Source: Bacteroides stercorirosoris (GTDB taxonomy: Bacteria > Bacteroidota > Bacteroidia > Bacteroidales > Bacteroidaceae). From it: a stretch of DNA of 64,000 nt. Below, piece by piece: positions 9,075 to 17,764 of the stretch. Both the position numbers and the translations under genes were made by a program. Where the stretch lies: positions 62,001-126,000 of the forward strand of contig NZ_FQZN01000009.1 of the NCBI RefSeq assembly GCF_900142015.1. The letters are read 5' to 3'. Each line of letters begins with the position of its first letter. The first letter of the stretch is position 1. Under the pieces are notes generated by a model that saw only the letters and a list, made by a program, of their open reading frames with translations, did no database searches and was not told the origin of the DNA.

Positions 9075-9935
9075 ATGAAACACACGGTTTTACTTACCTG
9101 CATCTGCGGCCTGCTATTCCTCTGCGGCTGTAAAAGCCATACAGCCCGGAATGAGCGACCTCTGGAAGTCATGACTTTCAACATCCGCCTGGATGCCCCC
9201 TCTGACAGCGCCAACAACTGGAAATACCGTAAAGACAACATCTGCCGGATGATTGCCTATTATCAACCCGACCTGCTGGGTATGCAGGAAGTATGCCATA
9301 ACCAAATGGAAGACCTGAAACAAGGTCTTCCACAATATACCGCTTTGGGCGTGGGACGCGACGATGGCAAGGAGGCAGGCGAATACTGCCCGATATTCTT
9401 CAATACCGGACGGTTCACCCTCGTAGAATACGGCAATTTCTCTCTCAGTGAACAGCCCGAAACCATCGGCATCAAAGGCTGGGACGCCTCTTACAACCGC
9501 ATCACCACCTGGGCCATCCTGCAAGAAAAGAGCAACGGAAAGAAACTCGTCTTCTTCAATACCCACTTGGACAACGACGGAGCAATAGCCCGTAAAGAAG
9601 GTGTACAGCTCATCTTGAATAAAATCGGAGAAATAGCTCCGGGTATGCCTGCCGTCATCACCGGCGACTTCAACTGTACACCTAATGAAGCCCCCTTGCA
9701 GACTCTGGAAAAAGGAGGAATGGAAAACACCGCGAAAACGGCAACCGTCACCTATGGTCCGTCCTGGTCTTTCCACGACTTCGGACGCCTGCCGGCAGAA
9801 GAACGCGTATTGTTGGACTACGTATTTGCAACCGGCGGAACGAAAGCCACCCGTTACCGTGTCATCCAGGATGCCCCGGAGAACGGTTTCCTCTCCGACC
9901 ACTGCCCTGTTCTCGTTGATTTAACACTTCAATAA
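9075..9935 (+). CDS. Endonuclease/exonuclease/phosphatase-fold lipoprotein
   Basis: The 286-residue protein has a lipobox (FLCGC, Cys near 19). The EEP-superfamily signature blocks occur in order: EVMTFNIRLDA, LLGMQEVC (metal-binding Glu), FFNTHLDN, ITGDFNCTP and the C-terminal SDHCPVLVDL (catalytic Asp-His). EEP enzymes are metal-dependent phosphodiesterases or phosphatases. The gene sits 24 bp after GH3 and 8 bp before the second GH144, so it belongs to the PUL operon. Bacterial periplasmic beta-1,2-glucans are often decorated with phosphoglycerol or phosphoethanolamine, so a role in stripping such groups is an attractive inference. A nuclease or an unrelated phosphatase role cannot be excluded. 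Confidence 0.88.
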   Translation: MKHTVLLTCICGLLFLCGCKSHTARNERPLEVMTFNIRLDAPSDSANNWKYRKDNICRMIAYYQPDLLGMQEVCHNQMEDLKQGLPQYTALGVGRDDGKEAGEYCPIFFNTGRFTLVEYGNFSLSEQPETIGIKGWDASYNRITTWAILQEKSNGKKLVFFNTHLDNDGAIARKEGVQLILNKIGEIAPGMPAVITGDFNCTPNEAPLQTLEKGGMENTAKTATVTYGPSWSFHDFGRLPAEERVLLDYVFATGGTKATRYRVIQDAPENGFLSDHCPVLVDLTLQ

Positions 9936-9943
9936 GTATAACT

Positions 9944-11263
9944 ATGAAGATGTACCATAGCCTACTATTCCTCCTGCTGTTGCCGGTCTTCACACAATGC
10001 AAAAGTCCCGACAGCCAGCCGGTTCCGATGAGCGACGAAGCCCTGATGGATACCGTACAGCGGAGTACTTTCAATTACTTCTGGGACGGCGCCGAACCGA
10101 ACAGCGGCCTCGCCCCCGAGCGCATCCACATGGACGGCGTCTATCCCGAAGACGACCGGAACGTTGTGACCTCCGGCGGCAGCGGTTTCGGCATTATGGC
10201 CATTCTGGCCGGTATCGACCGCGGCTACGTCACCCGCAGCGAGGGACTTGCCCGTATGAAAAAGATTGTCTCCTTCCTTGAGACGGCCGACCGCTTTCAC
10301 GGTGTCTATCCCCATTGGTGGTATGGAGAAACCGGCAAGGTGAAGCCCTTCGGACGAAAAGACAACGGCGGCGATCTCGTAGAAACCGCCTTCCTCATGC
10401 AGGGATTGCTTGCCGTACATCAATATTACATCAACGGTTCCTCCGAAGAACAAGCCCTCGCACAGCGTATCGATACCCTTTGGCGTGACGTAGAATGGAA
10501 CTTCTACCGACAGGACGAGCAGAATGTGCTCTACTGGCATTGGAGCCCGGAGTACGGTTGGGAAATGAACTTCCCCGTCCACGGCTACAACGAGTGTCTC
10601 ATCCTGTACATTCTTGCCGCCGCCTCGCCCACACATGGCGTTCCTGCCGCCGTCTATCACGAGGGCTGGGCACAGAACGGCGCCATCGTCGCTCCCCACA
10701 AAGTGGAGGGCATCGACCTGCACCTGCGCTACCAGGGTTGCGAAGTCAGTCCCCTCTTCTGGGCCCATTACTCTTTCCTCGGTCTGAATCCGACAGGTTT
10801 GAAAGATGAATACTGTGCCAGCTATTTCGACGAAATGCGTAACCTGGCTCTCGTCAACCGCGCCTACTGCATCCGCAACCCGAAGAACTGGAAAGGTTTC
10901 GGTCCCGACTGCTGGGGACTGACCGCCAGCTATTCCGTCAACGGATACGTTGCCCACAAGCCCGATGAACAGGATGACCTGAGCGTCATCTCCCCCACCG
11001 CCGCCCTTTCATCCATTGTCTACACTCCGGAATATTCGCTGGAAGTGATGCGGCATCTTTATGACATGGGCGAGAAAGTATTCGGTCCGTATGGGTTCTA
11101 TGATGCTTTCAGTGAGACGGAAGACTGGTATCCCAAACGATACCTTGCCATCGACCAAGGTCCGATAGCCGTCATGATAGAGAACTACCGGAGCGGTCTG
11201 CTCTGGAAACTCTTCATGAGCCATCCCGATGTGCAGGCAGGACTAAAGAAGCTGGGATTCTGA
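9944..11263 (+). CDS. GH144-type endo-beta-1,2-glucanase lipoprotein, copy 2
   Basis: The 439-residue protein has a short signal and lipobox (PVFTQC). It is colinear with the protein at 187-1590 over its whole length, sharing blocks such as GGSGFGIMA, DNGGDLVETAFL, YLAIDQGPIAVMIENYR and the C-terminal SHPDVQAGLKKLGF. It lacks the ~22-residue insertion of copy 1 after the QYY segment, and their signal peptides differ. It is the last enzyme of the susC-susD-GH3-EEP-GH144 operon (8 bp after the EEP gene). Copy 1 and copy 2 may differ in cell location (surface versus periplasm) or in chain-length preference. The ATG at 9944 directly precedes the signal peptide, which supports this start. Confidence 0.8.
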   Translation: MKMYHSLLFLLLLPVFTQCKSPDSQPVPMSDEALMDTVQRSTFNYFWDGAEPNSGLAPERIHMDGVYPEDDRNVVTSGGSGFGIMAILAGIDRGYVTRSEGLARMKKIVSFLETADRFHGVYPHWWYGETGKVKPFGRKDNGGDLVETAFLMQGLLAVHQYYINGSSEEQALAQRIDTLWRDVEWNFYRQDEQNVLYWHWSPEYGWEMNFPVHGYNECLILYILAAASPTHGVPAAVYHEGWAQNGAIVAPHKVEGIDLHLRYQGCEVSPLFWAHYSFLGLNPTGLKDEYCASYFDEMRNLALVNRAYCIRNPKNWKGFGPDCWGLTASYSVNGYVAHKPDEQDDLSVISPTAALSSIVYTPEYSLEVMRHLYDMGEKVFGPYGFYDAFSETEDWYPKRYLAIDQGPIAVMIENYRSGLLWKLFMSHPDVQAGLKKLGF

Positions 11264-11298
11264 GTCAGCCGGGCAAAGAGCCAAACAGAGACAGGGCA

Positions 11299-11375
11299 AG
11301 GTTATACTTGAAGATATCATCATCCGTATTGATGCCTACCATCATCCGTATTGATGATAGTCACAAGTATAACCT
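11299..11375. repeat. 22-bp-period array A inside a 12-bp inverted repeat
   Basis: Two direct copies sharing CATCATCCGTATTGATG are spaced exactly 22 bp apart (units 11317-11338 and 11339-11360). Each unit contains an internal dyad ATCATC/GATGAT or a close variant. The array is enclosed by perfect arms AGGTTATACTTG (11299-11310) and CAAGTATAACCT (11364-11375). It lies between the GH144 stop and the regulator promoter and could fold as a terminator-like cruciform, although no T-run follows. Confidence 0.75.
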
Positions 11376-11472
11376 CAGCCTGCCCCTACTTACCTTAGAG
11401 TCCGTCACAAATCAGCTCAGAAGCATAGCCGGCATTCCCCTCCCCGTGGCGGTGATAAGAAATACCCCCATA

Positions 11473-11504
11473 TTTTTGCACTAACCTTAAATTAACTATC
11501 TTTG
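11473..11504 (+). promoter_or_regulatory. Promoter of the SusR-like regulator gene
   Basis: TTTTTG (11473-11478) and TATCTTTG (11497-11504) are separated by 18 bp, matching the Bacteroides -33/-7 pattern. They lie 56 bp before the regulator start, so the regulator is transcribed separately from the enzyme operon. Confidence 0.7.
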
Positions 11505-11559
11505 TCCCAAGAAAAAACAGTAAGGTCGAAAGCCTTCACTAACCTTTATTCAACCTATT

Positions 11560-14388
11560 ATGGACATTCGAAAGCACTTATTAGTCACCTTTGCGTGTCT
11601 TTTCACCTGCATACCGATAATTGCCAACCAGAAGCCTTATGTATCCAATCTCTCACGTGACAAATATCATGCAGCCAACAAAAACTGGTCTATCGGACAG
11701 GACGAGAAAGGCATCATGTACTTCGGCAACAGCATCGGCCTGCTGGCATCCGACGGCATGGAGTGGAAACTCTTTCAGACTCCTAACGCCGACCTCGTGC
11801 GTGCCATAGCCGTAGCAGACCATCAGACCATTTATAGCGGTGGTTCCGAAGACTTGGGACGATGGGACCGCGACCAGTCGGGAGAACTGAAATACACCTC
11901 TTTGAAGAGCATGATCAAAGGGGAAAATCCCCTGGACAATCAAAGTTTTTGGCGCATCTGGATAGACGGGGAGAAAGTTTATTTCCAGTCTTTCAGCCAC
12001 ATATATGTATACGACCACCAGACAATCACTCCGGTTGAAGGTCCGAATGCTTTCCTCCTGTTGCTGAAAGTGCGCAACGAATATTGGGTACAGGAGATGT
12101 ACGGAGCACTCTACCAACTGGATAACGGCAAACTCATCCGGATGCCCGGCAGCGAATTCCTGAACGGTACCACCACACGGGTCATTCTGCCTTATGGCAC
12201 CGACCGCTATCTGGTAGGTACTTCCACCGGCGAAATATACCTCTACGACCGGAAAAACTTCATCCCCTGGAATCTCTCCCTCTCACGCCAACTGGCAGGG
12301 CAGGAACTGAACTGCGCCATCTATTCCGCCAAACGGAATACCTATTACCTGGGTACGCAACTCAGCGGGGTGTACGAGGTCGATACCGAGGGAAACATCC
12401 TCAATCACTTCTCCAGCGCCAACACTCTGCAGAACAACACCGTCCTTTCACTCTACGAGGACAATCAGAACAACATCTGGGTGGCACTGGACCGCGGGCT
12501 GGCCTATATCCGCTATACGGACGGACTAAGCTATTACCGGTCTACGGACGGCGGTTTCGGAGGCGTCTACAGTGCCACTGTCTGGAACGACCATCTGTTT
12601 ATCGGCACCAACCAAGGCGTATATTACACTCCGCAAAGCAGACTCAACGACCTGGACATCTTTTCTTCCCTCAAACTGATAGAGGGTACCCAGGGGCAAG
12701 TATGGTCTTTCCAGCAAACTGACGGACGTCTGCTTTGCTCACACACCAACGGGTTGCTCGAAATTCTTCCCGATCTGCACATCCGGCATCCCTATCGCAT
12801 CAATACGGGAGTCTTCCGCACCCTCGATGCGAATATCAACGGCAAACCTATACAGATTATCATCACCTACGAAGAGATGCTGATATTGAACAAGTCTACC
12901 GGAGAACTGAATGCCATGAGGCAGATTTCGGACCCGATATACAATGCCGAAACGGACCACTTGGGAAATATCTGGCTGGAAACCGCCAGCCGGGGTGTCT
13001 ACAAGTGCCGACTGAATGATGAGTTGAATTCTTTCCGCTACTATACCTATTATGGCAATGAGAAAAACAATTCGCTGCCTTCCCACCTGCAATTGTTCAA
13101 ATCGGGCGGACGCATCCTCTTTCTGGGTAACAACCGTTTTTACATCTACGATGAAATTAACGATAACCTGCAACTTGAGCAGCATCTGAACCGTTGCTTC
13201 GAAGCGATATATGACCTCAAAAGAATTGTGCCGATTGACAGCGAGGAGAATTGGGCCATCACCGGTTCATCCGTCTACCGTTTCTTCTACGACGGCTACA
13301 TCGCCCGCATCCGGGAAGCCTATAAGGTGGAGGCGGACAACCTTTCGCTCATCACCGCTTTCGAAAACGCTTCTGTCCTCAACGACTCTCTGTCGCTCAT
13401 CTGCCTGGATGCCGGATTCATCCTCCACAACTCCCACCGCAGCAAGCGGCAGACCGTACAATTGTCGGCTCCCAACCTTGAGTTTGTGCATACGGGAAGA
13501 GAAGTGAACGCCGGATTTATGGATTTGAGCCGGGATATCCAGGTGGCGTATGAAGATAACACAGTCACCGTCGGCTTTTCCGTCAATGCCGCCTTTGCCG
13601 AAAATCTCTTCGTGCAATATCAGTTGATGGAGATGGACAGCACCTGGAGTGCTCCCAAACGTCTGAACAGCGTCTCTTATGCCCGTCTTCCCCAAGGCAA
13701 ATATACTTTGCGCCTGCGCACGACGGATGGCCTGAACAACTATTCACCGGATACGCTGCTGAATTTTGAAGTACTGCCTCCGTGGTATAATACTGTCTGG
13801 TGGTATCTCACCTGCGGGGTACTCACTATCACTACCCTGTTGGGTGCCTTCTATTTGACGAAGCGGCGCCTGCAAGCCAAGCATCTGCGCAGGTTGAAAG
13901 CACAGGAGGCGAGGTATCTGCGTATGGTGAACGAGCAGTTGCAAAATGAGATAGAAGAGAAGGATGCCGAAATTTTCACCCAAACTTCTTTCATTATCCA
14001 TAAGAACGAACTCATTCTGAAGTTGAAGGATATAGTAGATGAAATCTGCGCCAAGAATACACAGAAGGGATTGCTGCCCCTCTATCAGAAGATAAACATC
14101 CTGCTTGCCAACAACCTCGATACGGAGGACGACTGGAAAATGTTCCTCATCAAGTTCGAGCAGAAGCATCGTAACTTCTTCAAACGGCTGAAAGAGATGC
14201 ATCCGCAACTCACCAACAATGACCTGCGTCTTTGTGCCTGCCTCAAACTGAACCTGGAGACGAAGGATATCGCTTCCTTGATGAATCTCTCCGTCCGTGC
14301 GGTGGAAAATAACCGGTACCGATTAAGGAAGAAACTGGACCTGAAGCCAACCCAGAACCTGAATGAGTACTTTTTGACTATTGACTAA
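11560..14388 (+). CDS. SusR-like transmembrane PUL regulator (beta-propeller, Y_Y_Y, LuxR-type HTH)
   Basis: The 942-residue protein has an N-terminal signal. Residues from about 30 to 650 have two-component-regulator propeller character (for example VLSLYEDNQNNIWVALDRGL and DHLGNIWLE). A Y_Y_Y domain spans about 660-740 (YQLMEMDSTWS, LPQGKYTLRLRTTDG). One membrane helix lies at about 745-767 (WYLTCGVLTITTLLGAFYL), followed by a long coiled coil. The C-terminal helix-turn-helix is at about 887-940 (LETKDIASLMNLSVRAVENN). There is no histidine kinase domain, so it should sense a ligand in the periplasm and bind DNA directly, as SusR does for starch. The probable ligand is a beta-1,2-gluco-oligosaccharide released by the adjacent enzymes. 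It has its own promoter. Confidence 0.88.
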   Translation: MDIRKHLLVTFACLFTCIPIIANQKPYVSNLSRDKYHAANKNWSIGQDEKGIMYFGNSIGLLASDGMEWKLFQTPNADLVRAIAVADHQTIYSGGSEDLGRWDRDQSGELKYTSLKSMIKGENPLDNQSFWRIWIDGEKVYFQSFSHIYVYDHQTITPVEGPNAFLLLLKVRNEYWVQEMYGALYQLDNGKLIRMPGSEFLNGTTTRVILPYGTDRYLVGTSTGEIYLYDRKNFIPWNLSLSRQLAGQELNCAIYSAKRNTYYLGTQLSGVYEVDTEGNILNHFSSANTLQNNTVLSLYEDNQNNIWVALDRGLAYIRYTDGLSYYRSTDGGFGGVYSATVWNDHLFIGTNQGVYYTPQSRLNDLDIFSSLKLIEGTQGQVWSFQQTDGRLLCSHTNGLLEILPDLHIRHPYRINTGVFRTLDANINGKPIQIIITYEEMLILNKSTGELNAMRQISDPIYNAETDHLGNIWLETASRGVYKCRLNDELNSFRYYTYYGNEKNNSLPSHLQLFKSGGRILFLGNNRFYIYDEINDNLQLEQHLNRCFEAIYDLKRIVPIDSEENWAITGSSVYRFFYDGYIARIREAYKVEADNLSLITAFENASVLNDSLSLICLDAGFILHNSHRSKRQTVQLSAPNLEFVHTGREVNAGFMDLSRDIQVAYEDNTVTVGFSVNAAFAENLFVQYQLMEMDSTWSAPKRLNSVSYARLPQGKYTLRLRTTDGLNNYSPDTLLNFEVLPPWYNTVWWYLTCGVLTITTLLGAFYLTKRRLQAKHLRRLKAQEARYLRMVNEQLQNEIEEKDAEIFTQTSFIIHKNELILKLKDIVDEICAKNTQKGLLPLYQKINILLANNLDTEDDWKMFLIKFEQKHRNFFKRLKEMHPQLTNNDLRLCACLKLNLETKDIASLMNLSVRAVENNRYRLRKKLDLKPTQNLNEYFLTID

Positions 14389-14411
14389 GTTGGTTTTAAC
14401 CAAAAAATCCA

Positions 14412-14419
14412 TATCTTTG
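14412..14419 (+). promoter_or_regulatory. -7 element for the metallophosphoesterase gene
   Basis: TATCTTTG lies 32 bp before the start codon, with only a weak -33 (GTTGG near 14390). It suggests separate transcription from the regulator. Confidence 0.5.
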
Positions 14420-14450
14420 AGGGAACACTTACTAATACCCCCAAAGATTT

Positions 14451-16331
14451 ATGAAAAGAGTTTTATTGGCCGTCTGCGTGATGGCGCTGTCAGTCCTCTC
14501 CTACGGGCAAGACGGCAAAGAACGAGCCTTTACTTTCGCCTGGCTCAGCGATGTACATCTCAATTCTTTCACTTATGCCGAAGATGACCTGCGGCAATCC
14601 ATTGAAGACATCAATGCCAATCCGGCTGTAGACTTCACCATTCTCAGTGGTGATGTAACGGAATTCGGTGATACGAAAGAATTCCACCTGTTGCAGGAGA
14701 TTCTGAAGAATTTCCGCAAGCCCTATTTCCTGCTGCCGGGCAATCATGATGTGAACTGGAGTGAAAACGGCTGTACCATGTTCGACAAGATTTTCCGGGC
14801 ATCCCATTTTTATTACGATTGGCAAGGGGTGCGCTTCATCGGTTGCGGTGCCGGACCGAGCCTCCGCATGGGACCACCCCACATTCCGCGTGAAGAAATC
14901 CTGTGGCTCGACTCCATTGTACGCGCCACTCCTCCGGAGCAACCCATCATCTTCATCAATCATTTTCCTATCGACCGGGATTTAAGCAATTGGTATGAGG
15001 TGGTCAATATTCTTAAAACACGCAATATCCAAGCCATCCTTGGCGGACATCTGCACGTGAACCGTGCCTATGATGCAGAAGGTATTCCCGCCGTCATCGG
15101 CCGTTCCTCCCTGAGAAGGAAAGACCCGATAGGAGGCTACAACCTCGTTACCCTGCACGGAGATAAACTGGAATTCCGCGAACGCATCATCAAGAGCGAA
15201 ACGCGCCCGGCCTGGAATACTATCAATCTGGCACCCCTACACGAAAGGAAAGATACTGTTTATTATCGTCCGGATTTTAGCGTCAATGCCGCTTATCCGT
15301 CAGTCAGTGAGGTCTGGAGACTCAAGGATGTTACTGATGTAGCCTCACAGGGGAACATCGACGGTAACCTGTATGTTTACACCAATACCGCAGGTGTGGT
15401 TCATGCGCTGAACGCCACCACTGGTAAGACTTTGTGGACTTACACCACCGGAAATAAAATCTTCTCCGCTCCTTTCATTACACCGAAACTCGTGATTGTT
15501 TCTTCCTGCGACGGTTTTATCTATGCTTTGGATAGGAAGCAAGGCACAGTGCGCTGGAAGTACAACACCAACTATCCGATTGTTGCTTGTCCTGTCGTTG
15601 CCGATGAAACCATCTACATAGGCAGCAGCAATGGCAAATTCTATTCGCTGAAACTGGCGGACGGCAGCGTAAACTGGACTTGTGACGGATTGCAAGGCTA
15701 CATAGAAGCACGCCCCGCAGTAGACAAGGAACGTGTATACATAGGAACCTGGGGTGCCATGTTCTATGCCATCGACCGGAAGGACGGGAAAAAAGTCTGG
15801 GAGTTCGATACCAAGCGTGGCAGATACTTCTCACCGGGCGCTTGCTGGCCGGTAGTGCTGCCTTACACCGAGCAAAACAAGAAAGCTGAACAAGTCATAG
15901 TCCTCAGTTCCGATTACTTCGTCCGGGCCTTCCAACCCGGAAACGGAGAAATAATCTGGGCATCCGACGAAGCCAAAGGCCGGGAGTCACTCGGCTTTTC
16001 ACCGGACGGAAAAACCATGTATGTGAAGGGGATTAAGAACACGATCACTGCTGTGGATATTGCTCACGGCAAGTATCACTCACTCTGGAGCACAGTTATG
16101 CCATACGAAAGCAATTTCATCCCCACCCGCATGGAAACAACCGGACAGCTGGTTTTCATCCCTACCGAGTTCGGCGTACTGTATGCCGTGAAGGCGGACG
16201 GAAGCGGCATCGCATGGTCTCACAAGATTTCTCATTCGGCCATTACTTCCCTGAAAAATGCAGGAAAAGGGAAGGTGATTGTGATGACAATGGACGGTAC
16301 GGTGAGCTGTCTGAAATATACTGATAAGTAA
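14451..16331 (+). CDS. Secreted metallophosphoesterase fused to a PQQ-type beta-propeller
   Basis: The 626-residue protein has a signal peptide ending SYGQ. The calcineurin-like metal-binding blocks occur in order: WLSDVHLN, LSGDVTE, LPGNHDVNW, INHFPID and LGGHLHVN. From about residue 285 the chain becomes a propeller with repeated PQQ-like blades, such as VVHALNATTGKTLWTYTTG, FIYALDRKQGTVRWKYNTN and MFYAIDRKDGKKVWEF. The phosphoesterase half should hydrolyse a phospho-ester outside the cytoplasm. The propeller is likely a binding platform because no partner dehydrogenase is present. It is 62 bp downstream of the PUL regulator with its own -7 box, so membership in the beta-1,2-glucan system is possible but unproven. 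Confidence 0.85.
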   Translation: MKRVLLAVCVMALSVLSYGQDGKERAFTFAWLSDVHLNSFTYAEDDLRQSIEDINANPAVDFTILSGDVTEFGDTKEFHLLQEILKNFRKPYFLLPGNHDVNWSENGCTMFDKIFRASHFYYDWQGVRFIGCGAGPSLRMGPPHIPREEILWLDSIVRATPPEQPIIFINHFPIDRDLSNWYEVVNILKTRNIQAILGGHLHVNRAYDAEGIPAVIGRSSLRRKDPIGGYNLVTLHGDKLEFRERIIKSETRPAWNTINLAPLHERKDTVYYRPDFSVNAAYPSVSEVWRLKDVTDVASQGNIDGNLYVYTNTAGVVHALNATTGKTLWTYTTGNKIFSAPFITPKLVIVSSCDGFIYALDRKQGTVRWKYNTNYPIVACPVVADETIYIGSSNGKFYSLKLADGSVNWTCDGLQGYIEARPAVDKERVYIGTWGAMFYAIDRKDGKKVWEFDTKRGRYFSPGACWPVVLPYTEQNKKAEQVIVLSSDYFVRAFQPGNGEIIWASDEAKGRESLGFSPDGKTMYVKGIKNTITAVDIAHGKYHSLWSTVMPYESNFIPTRMETTGQLVFIPTEFGVLYAVKADGSGIAWSHKISHSAITSLKNAGKGKVIVMTMDGTVSCLKYTDK

Positions 16332-16365
16332 AGGGTTACTAACTTATAGAAGAATAGATACCTAA

Positions 16366-16418
16366 AAAGTGCGGGAAGCGCGGAGAATCAAATAAATTCT
16401 CCGTTCTTCCCGCATTTC
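16366..16418. terminator. Bidirectional terminator between convergent genes
   Basis: GCGGGAA (16371-16377) pairs with TTCCCGC (16407-16413), and CGGAGAAT (16381-16388) pairs with ATTCTCCG (16396-16403). A-rich and T-rich flanks lie on the two sides. It serves the metallophosphoesterase (+) and the metzincin operon (-). Confidence 0.8.
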
Positions 16419-16454
16419 AATCTGGATCATCGCTGAGTTTCCTGTTTTCCCTTC

Positions 16455-17750
16455 TTATTCTATGAATTGAGGAGTAAAACGGAAATCAGAAGTATTATGT
16501 CTTGTGGTTGTGAAGTCGGTGCCGGTATAATCCTTCGGACCCGGGACAAAAACCGCATGGTGCAGAATGTATTTCACCCGCGCAGCCTGTTCTGCCGTGA
16601 ACGCATTGGCATCCGAAATGGCATAATCCATGATATTGGTTGAACGGAACTTCTCACCTGTCTTGCTATGAGTACGCATCACAAATTCCTTATAACCGTC
16701 AGAGGTTGTCTTCGTGATATCACCATAATAGGTCAGATAGTTCGTCAGTTTGACGTCATATTGATATTTATTATAAGGAGGAGTGTCTGTGCAGTAGTCA
16801 GAATCTTCGTTACTATTTGTATTGCCATTCAGCAACTGATTGAATGCATGATACAATCCCAGGAAATGTCCCAATTCATGAGATAACGTCACAACAACAT
16901 CCGACATTGAATAGTCGTTTGCACCCTTCGGAATGTCGTAAATATATTTATTATTAATGCTTACACATTGCGGATAGGGGTTCTCATTTAAGTTGGCTCC
17001 CTTCTTCACCTGGCTGATACCCTCCATTTCGAAAGGCTCGGGCAACCATGGGAACTGGGCAATGCCAAGCACCAGCTCATCAGAGAAATTGTATAAGACC
17101 ACATTGATATATTTACTCGGATCCCACAATATATCCTTATATTTTTTATCGCCGCTACCCATAAATGCAGAAGGATCCATCGTTGTGTATTGCCACTTCT
17201 CGCGGCTGACTCCCGGTTCTTCCAGCTTATTGCCATCCGGATCTTCCGTAGCCATCACAAAATCAAAGTTCATGGCAGCGCCACAATTATCATAATACTG
17301 GTTCACACTATCCAGCACTTTCTGCAAATGTCCTTTTTCCACATAGTGATACTTATTGTTTTCATTCCAATAAAGAACATGGAAAACCACAGGCAACTTA
17401 TAGAAATGATTTTCACTGAAGGCATAAGCATCCTGCTTAATCGTCACCTTCTGCGAAAGGTTCTCGGCATTGGTCAGCGTAATGTCCGCCGAACGGCTGT
17501 CTTTCCCCAGATTCTCACTTACCTTCAGCACCAGTTTGTCTTGTGTAGCCGAACTTTCTGCAGCTACCCATGACGGTGCAGCAGAAATAGTCCATGCACT
17601 GGTACTTGCCACTTCTATAGTATACTCTCCCCCTTCTGCAGTAGCCGCCAATTCCGATTTCTGCAAAGTAAGGACAGGATCTTCATCATCTTCCGAACAG
17701 CCACTGAATAATGCAACTGCCAACAGTAAGAATAAATATTTCAGTTTCAT
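16455..17750 (-). CDS. Zinc metzincin lipoprotein with BACON domain (BF0631-like)
   Basis: The 431-residue protein has a lipobox FSGC near residue 18. A BACON-type domain spans about 28-108 (AEGGEYTIEVASTSAWTISA...). The peptidase domain has the zinc motif HELGHFLGLYH near residue 291 and a later Met-turn-like NIMDYAI, typical of the pappalysin/M43-like metzincins. It resembles the zinc-dependent metalloproteinase lipoprotein BF0631 family described for Bacteroides. It is the last gene of a five-gene - strand operon, 14 bp after the Omp28-like gene. It is probably surface-exposed. The substrate is unknown: host protein, or processing of other operon products, are both possible. Confidence 0.85.
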   Translation of the reverse strand: MKLKYLFLLLAVALFSGCSEDDEDPVLTLQKSELAATAEGGEYTIEVASTSAWTISAAPSWVAAESSATQDKLVLKVSENLGKDSRSADITLTNAENLSQKVTIKQDAYAFSENHFYKLPVVFHVLYWNENNKYHYVEKGHLQKVLDSVNQYYDNCGAAMNFDFVMATEDPDGNKLEEPGVSREKWQYTTMDPSAFMGSGDKKYKDILWDPSKYINVVLYNFSDELVLGIAQFPWLPEPFEMEGISQVKKGANLNENPYPQCVSINNKYIYDIPKGANDYSMSDVVVTLSHELGHFLGLYHAFNQLLNGNTNSNEDSDYCTDTPPYNKYQYDVKLTNYLTYYGDITKTTSDGYKEFVMRTHSKTGEKFRSTNIMDYAISDANAFTAEQAARVKYILHHAVFVPGPKDYTGTDFTTTRHNTSDFRFTPQFIE

Positions 17751-17764
17751 TCTCTTGATTTATT

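Noticed and set aside
9114..9902. 262-codon - strand frame across the EEP gene
   Set aside because: Shadow of the EEP lipoprotein; composition is not protein-like and there is no promoter.
9965..10957. 330-codon - strand frame across GH144 copy 2
   Set aside because: Shadow frame: no signal, domain or start context of its own. The + strand frame has clear family homology.
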